64,000 bases of DNA from Pyricularia pennisetigena. Taxonomy: Eukaryota > Ascomycota > Sordariomycetes > Magnaporthales > Pyriculariaceae. A program made the position numbers and the translations under genes. Of the stretch, positions 55,086 to 64,000 are shown piece by piece. The notes below the pieces were generated by a model. The model worked only from the letters and a program-made list of their open reading frames with translations, was not told the DNA's origin and did no database searches. Numbering within the stretch: position 1 is the first letter of the stretch; each line of letters begins with the position of its first letter. The stretch is taken from contig NW_021940919.1 of NCBI RefSeq assembly GCF_004337985.1, positions 62,001-126,000 of the forward strand. Reading direction: 5' to 3'.

Positions 55086-55695
55086 TCGAGTGACTAAGAG
55101 TGTCTATATTAGATACAATTTATCAGTTATATACAGACCAATTGCTCAAAGTTTAATACACACATCTTAGACCCGCATAGGGCCTTGAGCGTTGCGGTTT
55201 GCGCGATTTGATAAGTCCCGGGTCCTGCAGGACCTTAACGCACATATTGAGATAGGGGCACAATGAAAGCCGAGGCCGGGCATTGCCTTAAATGAATAAT
55301 TTGTTATGGATTCTGTCGTCTTCTTGCCACTATGGCTACCTTATGTGCTTTAATTTTTCCAACACTTCCATATGCGATATAAACGAATCGACGATTCTCC
55401 CGCAACTGAAAGTCTAACTGTGCGGGCCCAGAGGCAATCATCTCATCTACTTGTCTCGGCTTCGAATTGCCTGTCATCCCATGGCCCCGGCAAGTGCCTT
55501 GACTGCATGTAAAATTGTGTCTCATGGAGCCTAGCTCCAGCAGTTCGTATTACGTCCTAAGACGAAAAACAGGTCGCCATCACGGACCCCGCTAGCCAGG
55601 ACAACCCGAAGCCAGCAAGATGGGAGAGTGTAGCACAACAGCATGGTGCGAGTTGTAGGGGTGACAACGATCAGTGCTGATATTCATCGGTATCA

Positions 55696-55737
55696 ATTGA
55701 AATATAGATTGAAATATATATATAATTATATTTCAAT
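55696..55737. repeat. ATTGAAATATA triplet: two direct copies and one inverted copy
   Basis: ATTGAAATATA occurs at 55696-55706 and 55708-55718, and its reverse complement at 55727-55737. The second and third copies form an 11-bp stem around an 8-nt AT loop. Confidence 0.85.
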
Positions 55738-57625
55738 ACAAGGCTACAATAAGCAGCTCCACAGAGGACTGTCCTTGGCAACCACCAAGGCCGTGTGCGA
55801 TGACGAGTAACTGGAACCGGGATACTGGGCGTCATGCTGCTCACCGTCATTTATTGCTTGCTGCATAGGGGTGAGTGTTTGTTTGTCGGACCAAAATCAT
55901 CCTACCTATTGGATTTCTGGTACTCGGATCAATCAGCCTGATAGTGAGTGACTACCAACGTGCGGAGAATAAGCTGCTTGCGTCTCTCAATGTTCATGTT
56001 GATTGTTCTAGTTGACATCATCCACCATAAATCAGCCAGAGCAAGACCTTTTCCGTGGCAAGTAGGATCTGGGAGCGATATACCGCCGTATTCGCCACGT
56101 CTCTGGGACGGTACGCCGTGTTACTTAAAATCTTATGTAGCCAATAAAAACTCAACACTGCCAAAGCCATTCATTGAGGCCGTACGACAAAAGCAAAATT
56201 TTCCATTCATGTATGCAAAGAGAAATTGTTGTGGGCGTGAGTCCAGGTGCATCGTGGCGTCTGACACAGGAATACCTTCCACATTGAGCATTGCGGCACT
56301 ACGGCATCTCTGTGGGGAAGAAAAAAAAGAAAGAAAAAAAGAAAAGTCTCCAGCAGCCAAGCTATGCACCCAAGGCGACCACCATCAGCTAACTACTCAG
56401 GACCTGACTTGGCTGGCTAGCGCAGGTACAGGTTGATCGGCACTAAAAATACTAGCAGACACCACACATAGACGAGCTTGATACCCTCGTTCTTTTCTTC
56501 TTCTTTTTTCCCCTCTTATTCGTTTTTCTTTTTGCATTTCTCTCTACCCTTCATTTCTCGCATCGACTACAGAAATCATACGAAACAACTCGGTTATTGC
56601 CTGTTTATGGGCCGAAATTACGACCAGACCAGCTGCTGCTTTGCCCTTTGTTCCCGCCGCGACAAGGTACTACAGAATCCTATGACGAGGCCGTTAGCAT
56701 GCAGCAGCCTAAGAAAAATTTCGGTCGTTACCCTTGGTAGAGCTTCCCACCTGACGACTGCTGATGCCTTGCCGCGCCCGCACGCCCATCTTAATTTGCC
56801 TTTATATATCTAGATGGTCGACCAGAGACAGGAAGCTACCGTCGTATTTCTCTCCCTGGATGGCAGAAATAGATCCTCTTTCCCTTTTGGATGTAGTGGA
56901 TGGGTCGTGATTTGACCTGCAAACTCCGCAATAGTATACAATCATGTCTCAGCTATGAACGGCTGCTGGTTGCAGAGACATATTGCCTCATCACTTTAGC
57001 CGTAACCAGAAATACAGGAAGCAACAGGCCAATCCACTCGCAAGCTTCCTACATGGGCCTGATCTGCTAGTTCTGGTATTCTACCCCGGCCTCCATGCTC
57101 TGCGCCGCAACTGTCTGCAAGACTGGGGTCAGGTACCGATCCCTCCCTCCCTTGTCATCGTCAACATCAGAGGCGTTCTTATTGTGCGTATACTATCATT
57201 ATTAGTGGCTTCCGGGTCTTTCTGCCGTGTAGCCCTTGCAGGTACTACAACTGGGGTGGTGTGAGTGGCATATCGCTATAGCTTCTGCGAATCTAGAACT
57301 AGGGTTGCGATTGGGGACTCTAGTCGGGATTGGATCCGGGGCAACTTGCCTGTTTTGTTGTTGTAACGATACACCATGTACGGAGGTTACTCGACAGGAT
57401 AGATAAAGGGCGAGCTACTCCTCCTCCATACACTTTCTTCCGGCTCTCACTTGGATTCCACTTCAAGCTATTCATCACAGGGAGCAGTTCACTCGCTTAT
57501 ATCGCTCTCTCTCTCTCTCTTCCTTGTTATAATACTTAGTAAAAATACCCAATAATCTCTCGAACATACCAAAAACTGTCACCATCTACCAACAGACAAA
57601 GTCTACGACAATCCCCCTGGACAAA

Positions 57626-58233
57626 ATGAAGAACGTCGTCTCTCTTTCCTTGCTTGCCATGGCCACCTTGGCGGTGGCCGACCATGATGTAAATCACCTT
57701 TCTTCTTATGCACCGTCTAAGCGTTCCAAACCAAGACCATTAACACTTCATCTTCAAAGTCGCACAAGCCAAGCCAGGCGCCTCAGAGCTGGACCACCAG
57801 CACCGTCACCCTGACCTCGACCTCGACCTTCCTCGAGTGCCCAACCGCGACCCCGGACTGCCCCATCAAGAAGCCCAGCACTACTACCGTCGTCGTCGTC
57901 ACCACCACCGTGTGCCCCGTCGCCAGCACGACCTTGCCGCCCCCTCCGCCGCCGCCCAAGACCACAGCGTCTCCTCCTCCTCCTCCTCCCCCGCCCTCCT
58001 CGCAGCCGCCCAAGACGACCGGAGCTCCCCTTCCTGCTCCTCCTTCGCCTTCTCCCCCGTCGGCACCTCCCGCATCCAGCGGCTACCCTCCCAAAACCAC
58101 CTTGGTCCCGCAGCCGCAGCCGCCCGCCCCCTCGACCACGACTTCTGCGCCGCCCATCGTCACCGCTGCCGCCAACGCTCAGCGTGCCGGTGGCGTGCTG
58201 GCCGTCGTTGCTCTGGCCGCCGCCATGCTCTAA
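57626..58233 (+). CDS. Small GPI-anchored Thr/Pro-rich cell-wall protein
   Basis: Exons 57626-57688 and 57760-58233 give 178 aa. Exon 1 is nearly all signal peptide (MKNVVSLSLLAMATLAVA). The mature part begins SHKPSQAPQSW, then a Thr/Ser/Val-rich stretch with three Cys (LECPT, PDCPIKK, TVCPVAS), then long Pro runs interleaved with KTT and Ser (about residues 110-150). The end AQRAGGVLAVVALAAAML fits a GPI-attachment signal. Such proteins are heavily O-mannosylated wall components. No enzymatic domain is present. The intron uses a TTAAC-type branch and AAAG acceptor in phase 0. The opposite strand reads as a Gly-rich open frame, which is only a shadow of the Pro codons. Confidence 0.82.
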
Positions 58234-60367
58234 GCCAAGAGGAGTTGGGGGTGTGTAGATAGGATCTGGAGCTAATTAAGGACTTGGTATTCTCGAACAG
58301 GACACAAAGAGAGACAGGATTCGAAACGAAACGGAGGGGAAAAAAAAAAGCACAACCTCCTTGTCAAAATTGTTGTTTTGCTCTCCTTGTACCTTTCCTC
58401 CTCTGTCCTTCAGAAATTTGTTTTTGGTTCCCTCCTCATCAGAGAGATGTACTTTTCATCATGTCGAGGAACTCGTTAATGGCATGCGCATTTGATTTAC
58501 TTGCATGACGATACCACGTAACCTATTTGAGCGGAACAGATGCTTTCCCCTTACTTTGATATCCACTGGCCTTGTTCTGATGAAGACGTGAAGATCTATA
58601 ATAAAAAAAATTAATAAAAATAAAAATAAAACCCCCTCGCGTTCATGAGACCAGCTCGGATACGCTTGACCATGTGTGCCAACGGCGCCACACAGTGACA
58701 TGCAGTACTGCAGGCCTTTGCCAGTGGCTATTATTTTGAGACAATAATGGACGAAGCAAAAGAGACAAGAGGGACTGTGGAAATTAGATGTCCACTTCTT
58801 GGGCGGAGGTATTTCCCAAGGGAGGGGGGATAAACAAGGGCGCAAAACATAGAAACAAAGAAGAAGGTGTTTCAAACAAAATATAGGAGTGTGAAATAGG
58901 GCAGAAAAGAAAAGCAACTACACATGGCTTTCCAGGATCGTCATTTTCAAAAACCCCACTCGGGACTTGTTTTGTTCTGTAACCCTGGGACCCGACGACG
59001 CCCAATAGGATCATGAAGCGGACTGATGCAAGAGATTGCGTCCATCCATAGGGGACCTTGTCCCTCTGATGCGAGCCTATAAACGGTGCGATAACCCTTG
59101 CCTGCCTGCACATCAGCCCAAGACCAAATGTACAGTACATCCTGTAAATACTAACCTAGAAATGTTGCAGGACCAAGAGAGAAAGGACAGACAAAAAAAA
59201 AAAAAAAAAAAAAAGAAGAAGCGAGAAAATACCAAAAGAAAATACGTCATATAAACGGAGAAATTGTACTTGTTTACGCGTCAGGCGTCAGGCGATCACA
59301 TGAATGGAGAAAGAACCCAGTATCGCGATCTGTGACCGACACGTGCCTTCCAACGGATGTTATTTCTCTTCCATGTGCTACCCAGATGTATCTCTGTTTC
59401 ACCCCTTCCAAAGTCTCATATATGTTTTCCCTTCCGGGTTACTCATTGTGGCATCTCAAACCCTCAAATATCCGTGCCTCCCGGAGGCCGAAACCTGAGT
59501 CATCTTGAGGGAGGACAGCAAAAAAGAACTCGGCGCGGCCGTGAGCTGACGTCTTGGGGTTGCACTCGCACACAGAACACGCAGTTTACCCAGCCCGTTA
59601 TGGGAGGTTGGCGGTAGTGCATCACATCTGCCGGTTGAACCAAGTGATAAAAACATCCATATGAGGGCCGAATGCAAACACCCACCCACACACAAACCAT
59701 GCGTTTGCCGGCAGGCTGGGGCCGAGGCCGACGCCGGAAATAGCACGCGAGGCTCATCCAGCTCCTTGGGCTACCAAGAAATGAAGTTTGACCTTTCATT
59801 CTTGGTCTGTGGTGCTGCATGGTAACAGCCGGATCGATTAAGCTTTGCTTTGTGCGCCAGAAAAATGCTTGCAAAGGAAACGAAGAGAGGCTTGAGGATG
59901 CTCGCTGCTGTCACAAAGGCGCTATGTTCTCTTGAAACTGTCATGCGCTCGCTTGCAACTCGACCACAGCATTGCTCTATCAGTCGGTTGATATACTGTA
60001 TGATGGGATTCCGCCTCACGTTCAGCAGTTATCGTATCGCACAACTGGATTGGGACGAGGACGACGTGATATGAATGAGAGAGTCGGCCTCGGCCGGAGC
60101 GAGGCCTGGTTCCAACTCGTTGGTGGCCAGACTTTTGAGAGCGGTGTACTGCCCGTGGCCACTGAAGCTTGATGTCGTGTCCTGCCGCATTGAATAGCAG
60201 TTCAGCCAGTCACTGCCGGCTGTGAGCGCATTGCAAGTTGCAAGCGTTGAAAGTTCGGTTTATGGATGATGGATGACCGCATACCGCTGCTACCCAAACT
60301 CAGTCTTTGGGCGTCATCCCCTGGCTATCCTTTTTAGTGATGTAAACATACTGCTGAATACCAGCGT
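58234..60367. other. Convergent spacer between the GPI protein and CENP-O
   Basis: About 2.1 kb with an A21 tract at 59194-59214 and AT-rich patches near 58600. Open frames here are short and unlike any family I know. Confidence 0.5.
59194..59214. repeat. A21 homopolymer tract
   Basis: Twenty-one A followed by a GAAGAAG-type purine run. Confidence 0.95.
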
Positions 60368-61482
60368 TTAGGTACCACCAAGTGGCCCGCGGAGCTTGGT
60401 AACGACATCCTCGATCCTTGCACAATCGCCAAAGACGTCTTGCTGCGTGACGCGATCGCGGCCTCCATCTGGCAGAACCACAACCGATTGCAGCACCTCG
60501 CCACCCGGGCCGATGACGAGCCGTCCGACGCGACCGTCGCGCCAGTCGAACCTGAACTGCGTCGCTGCCGTGTCGACTGGCTCAATGTCCACGATCCCAG
60601 CCACTGATCGCCGCTGCCTCGCCCTGGACTCGCGGTCGTCTTCTATCGACTTCATGACGACCGTCTCGGGCGGTTCATCTGCCGGGGTGCTGACAGGAGG
60701 AACCTTGGACTTGTCGTCCAGGCCCACAACGGCGCGGAGGTCAGAGACAGCGCCGAGACGTTGGTGATAGCGCACAAGCTCCCTCCTCAACCGACGGACG
60801 AAAGCCTCCAGGTCCTGCCTGGGCTGCTTGGCGGAAGAAGCAGGCCGCGGGGCAGGGAGGTAACGAGAAGCCAAGCCAGCCAGCGGTATGGCGGCGGGCA
60901 AGGTGTGGCGGTGAACACGCAGGTACCTCTTGGCCGCGGCGTCCTTGTCCCACGGACGATTGAGGAGGACATAAAAGGGACGCAGGAACCGGGCGCTGCG
61001 CATGACTTCGATGCGCACACCGAGCACGGCGCCGCCGTCGACGGCTGCCGGATCCGGATCGCGGACCTTGAACGTGGTGATGCCGGCGCAAGTGCGGTAG
61101 GTGTTACGCTGGTCATGGGCGGCTTGCTTTGCGCGACGCTCTTTCAACAGGTCGCGTTGCTTGGGTCCAAGTGGCGCATTGGATGAGGATTTACTCCTGG
61201 ATTTGGACGGCGGCGTCGGCAACAGTAGCGCTGGGGCTGGTGCCGCCTGCGGTGGTTGCTCATCCAAAATTTGGGTTGCAGCGACGGGATTTAGGAGTAG
61301 TGTTGATGCGCGCAGCTTGACCTCAGCCCTTAGATGCTCAGCTGTGGGCGTTGTTGAAATACTACAGTTAGTCGAGGATTAAAATCCACACATGCACGGG
61401 TAGATGGATGTATGGATGGATAAGTGAATGACCAACCTCGCTTCCTCAAGCTTTCCAACTCGTTATCCAAAGCTGTAGACAT
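60368..61482 (-). CDS. Kinetochore protein CENP-O (Mcm21 homologue)
   Basis: Minus-strand exons 61482-61437 and 61341-60368 give 339 aa. The N-terminus is a short coiled coil (MSTALDNELESLRKR-AEHLRAEVKL) that depends on the phase 1 splice. A basic Ser/Lys region follows. The RWD-type core begins NTYRTCAGITTFKVRDPDP, VLGVRIEVMRSARFLRPFYVLLNR, then YLRVHRHTLPAAIPLAGLASRYLP, a pattern of CENP-O/Mcm21. The end FDWRDGRVGRLVIGPGGEVLQSVVV, then IEDVVTKLRGPLGG, completes the second RWD lobe. CENP-O works with CENP-P, -Q and -U (COMA in yeast) in the inner kinetochore. A nearer AG at the ACTAACTGTAG sequence was rejected because it leads to a stop. Confidence 0.88.
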
Positions 61483-62948
61483 GATTTCAAGGCTCAAAAT
61501 AGGCCAGGAAGAATGTGCTTTACTGATAGTCTGAATATCTGGTTATCAAGTTGCCTCGACCCGAGCAAGACGCGTCGTGTGTTGAGATATATTGGAAATT
61601 CGAATTTGGTTTGTTGCTTCTCAAGCATGCTAAATAAACACCAAAGTTACGTACCAACGCACGTGCAGTGAAATCTTTCTTGGTTCCGCCCAGTGATGAT
61701 TTAGTAGTGACCTTTTATGCGGGGAAGGTACTGGGGCATAGTACGGCATATGCTAAGCATTCCACAAGGGGCGCACAGACGATCGGGCTGCCAAGCTCTT
61801 GTTGCCCTTTCTCTCAGTGGACAAATCAATGATATCAGTTTTGGATTTGGCGCATTAAGGCTGAGCTGAGAAATTGGGAATAGGCTATTTCGTCATTCAG
61901 AAAGTAGCTACTATGGGCTCAGTGTTGTGACTATAGAATACAAGTCTATGTAAGTACGTACGGGTAACATCTCGGAAATCTGCATTAGACCTGCAGCATC
62001 AGATGGCGCTGTCCAAAGTCAATGACAGAAACTGACATGCAGTAAATCGGGGCGAAAGTCGGTGCCTGGCCCCATTTGGGACCCACAATGCGGAAAAAGA
62101 CTCCGCCCAGGATACCCTTGAGGCTTGAGGCAAGGAAGGAGCTGGTCGGTTCCCTTTGTCAGCATTGCTGAATTTGAAGACTATTGTGGATTCTGCGCAT
62201 CGCGACGTGTCGACATTGTTTGGTGGGTAAGGGAGAACGCTGAGAAACTATGGATTTTTGATGGCGCATGACGCTTGACACGGTCTTTTTTTTTTTTTAT
62301 TGCAAAGCTCTCCAAGAGCTGTGGTTTTTTCTTTTCTTCGTTTCTTGACAATCTCTCCATATATTTTCTGTTCCTCTCTTTATTTATTTATCCTTCTTTC
62401 CACCCATTGTGATTTTGTTGCTTGAATCTGTCATCCCTTTCGTCGCACCCAACTTTCCCCCCTCTCACATCCACTGAGGCCACGGTTGCCTTGAGAGTCG
62501 AGTTTAAGCCACCCAGACGTCGGGGCGACCATTACAGATCTCACTGGGTGCCGTTCAAATCAACCGGAGGCGAGCGAGTCGGGCGCTTATCTAGCACCAA
62601 AGGTGCCAGTTTGTCTTTGTCAAACTTGATCTAGAACCACTGTTCGGTTTGACACATTCCGGGTTTCCTTTTTGTCAACCTTCCACTTCTTCACCAAATA
62701 AAACAACTGTCATATAACTTTCAGAGTACAAACAACGAGAAAACAGCAATAACCAATAAGAAAAAAAAAGACCCTTCTGTTTGTACGCCAACATCAAAAA
62801 CCTATTCTGAGCCACCCAGAATTCACCACTTCTCGCGAGTTCCTGAGCGTCAAGAAAGAGGTCTATTTTTCTGCGCCACCACATCCTCTCCCTCCCCGAA
62901 AGTCTCCAGCGCCCTCCCGAACACCAAGTCTTTCTCAAGGCCTATTCG
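61483..62948. promoter_or_regulatory. Divergent region between CENP-O and the acetyl-CoA transporter
   Basis: About 1.47 kb. The right part (62280-62700) is T/C-rich and leader-like. The region just before the ATG carries AC-rich sequence. No gene was recognised. Confidence 0.5.
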
Positions 62949-64000
62949 ATGAGCGTCCGGTCGAAACGAAACAAATCACCCAAGCTCGGGGTGAATACAG
63001 CCCTTGACTCCAAGGGCGGAACGGGTAAAAGTAACGGCGTATCGAAAATGAACAAGAACGCCGAGTACAGGCGCAAGACGGGCCCCCAAGGCTCCGAAGT
63101 TGTGACGGCAAACCTGATGGCGCGCGAGAACTTTTCCCTCGATGAGCCAGTGCCAAAGACGCCTGCGCTCAACAACCATGGCTTCTTCGAGCTGCCTCGT
63201 GTGGATCAGCGCAACTTTGGTCTACTCGTGCTCTTATACTTTATGCAGGGCGTACCCATGGGCCTGGCAACTGGCTCGGTACCATTCCTGCTCAAGGATC
63301 ACATGTCGTACAGTGAGATTGGAGTTTTTAGTCTGGCGTCGTACCCATACTCTCTGAAGCTCCTCTGGAGCCCCATTGTCGATGCGATATGGAGCCCGCG
63401 TATAGGCCGCCGTAAGAGCTGGATTCTGCCCATCCAGATCCTCTCGGGTCTGGGCATGCTCTTGCTCGGCTCGACGGTGGAGAAGATGATGGCCATGACG
63501 GGCAAGCCCGGTGGACCAACTGTCTGGGGCTTCACCGGCTGGTGGTTCTTCCTCGTGCTCATGTGTGCCACTCAGGACATCGCCGTCGACGGCTGGGCCC
63601 TCACACTTCTCACTCCCGGCAACATATCATACGCCTCGACTGCGCAGACGGTAGGGTTGACGGCCGGCCAATTCTTGTCTTATACTGTCTTCCTTGCCTT
63701 CAACTCCAAAGACTTCGCCAACAAGTGGATCCGAACAACCCCCCTGGACCACGGCCTGCTCAGTCTTGGCGGATACCTGAGCTTCTGGGGCTGGACCTTC
63801 ATCATAGTCACGATCGGGTTGGCCGTGCTGAAGCGCGAGGACCGCACGCGCAATGAGGATGGCGTCTGGGATGTCTACCGCATCATGCTGGGCGTGCTGA
63901 AGCTGCGGCACGTCCAGACCATCATTGCCGTGCATCTGATAGCCAAGGTCGGTTTCCAGGCCAATGACGCCGTCACCAACCTCAAGCTGCTCGACAAGGG
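62949..64000 (+). CDS. Acetyl-CoA transporter, SLC33A1 (AT-1) family, 3' end cut by window
   Basis: Open from the ATG at 62949 to the window end, 350 codons with no stop, so the protein continues outside. A basic cytosolic N-terminus of about 85 residues leads to LPRVDQRNFGLLVLLYFMQGVPMGLATGSVPFLL, the start of the family domain. Further motifs are YPYSLKLLWSPIVDAIWSPRIGRRKSWILP, FLVLMCATQDIAVDGWALTLL and QTVGLTAGQFLSYTVFLAFNS. Members carry acetyl-CoA from cytosol into the ER/Golgi lumen for protein and glycan acetylation. Several membrane segments are visible. Only the first half to two thirds is present. Confidence 0.93.
   Translation, partial: MSVRSKRNKSPKLGVNTALDSKGGTGKSNGVSKMNKNAEYRRKTGPQGSEVVTANLMARENFSLDEPVPKTPALNNHGFFELPRVDQRNFGLLVLLYFMQGVPMGLATGSVPFLLKDHMSYSEIGVFSLASYPYSLKLLWSPIVDAIWSPRIGRRKSWILPIQILSGLGMLLLGSTVEKMMAMTGKPGGPTVWGFTGWWFFLVLMCATQDIAVDGWALTLLTPGNISYASTAQTVGLTAGQFLSYTVFLAFNSKDFANKWIRTTPLDHGLLSLGGYLSFWGWTFIIVTIGLAVLKREDRTRNEDGVWDVYRIMLGVLKLRHVQTIIAVHLIAKVGFQANDAVTNLKLLDK

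Larger units (their letters stand above)
53128..57625. other. 4.5-kb stretch without a recognisable gene
   Basis: Both neighbours start outward. I saw no gene family on either strand. The middle (about 54560-55750) is AT-rich and holds two palindromic elements (55067-55085 and 55696-55737), so decayed mobile DNA is possible but unproven. The right end, with a CT repeat near 57501-57519, is the promoter and leader of the next gene. Confidence 0.5.

Noticed and set aside
1..64000. CRISPR array, biosynthetic gene cluster, or intact transposon
   Set aside because: No regularly spaced repeats, no polyketide, peptide or terpene synthase core gene, and no transposase or reverse transcriptase motif seen.

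Overview
The window is nuclear DNA from a filamentous ascomycete (Pezizomycotina, Sordariomycetes). The genes have short introns of about 50-140 nt with CTAAC/CTGAC-like branch sites. The proteins are typical of filamentous fungi: a CFEM-domain GPI protein, an RBP35-type RRM/Gly-rich protein, Rac1 with a CTIL tail, and Krev-1/Rsr1 with a CVIL tail. A Magnaporthales-like genome is plausible, mainly from RBP35 and Rac1, but this is inference. Gene spacing is loose, with several 3-4.6 kb stretches that show no gene.

Layout, left to right. 1-8 kb: RBP35 (+), a SET-domain lysine methyltransferase (-), COQ4 (+), PDCD5 (-). 8-17 kb: a Cbs2/ketopantoate-reductase-like mitochondrial protein (-), LRP1/C1D (+), the twin-CX9C protein MIX17/CHCHD2 (+), a UBX4/erasin-like ER protein (-), SHY1/SURF1 (+). 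17-27 kb: CENP-T (-), a 3.9 kb gene-free stretch, RAC1 (+), NOP6 (-). 27-36 kb: a very large GPI-anchored CFEM protein (-), CMS1 (-), a tail-anchored-looking orphan (+). A 4.6 kb gene-free stretch precedes KREV1/RSR1 (+, 8 exons). 43-53 kb: secreted amidase (+), phosphopantothenate-cysteine ligase CAB2 (-), an MCT-type transporter (-), WBP11 (-), an MFSD10-like transporter (-). After another 4.5 kb gene-free stretch: a small GPI-anchored Thr/Pro-rich protein (+), CENP-O (-), and an acetyl-CoA transporter SLC33A1 (+) cut by the window end.

This is mostly a housekeeping segment, not a gene cluster. Loose themes recur: mitochondrial biogenesis (COQ4, Cbs2-like, MIX17, SHY1), the inner kinetochore (CENP-T and CENP-O), polarity GTPases (RAC1 and KREV1, each behind a long upstream desert), RNA processing and ribosome biogenesis (RBP35, LRP1, NOP6, CMS1, WBP11), and CoA metabolism (CAB2, SLC33A1).

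The most unusual locus is the CFEM gene. Its reading frame carries one in-frame TAG that also reads as the acceptor of a possible 114-nt intron. Splicing, retention or RNA editing would then choose between a roughly 504-residue secreted form and a roughly 1,450-1,490-residue wall-anchored form. Other points of note are two GC-AG introns, an 11-nt microexon, a CDS with no visible AUG, an overlapping upstream ORF on KREV1, and a dozen 17-33 nt A/T homopolymer tracts. Exon joins were built by eye and checked for reading phase; none was tested against transcripts.
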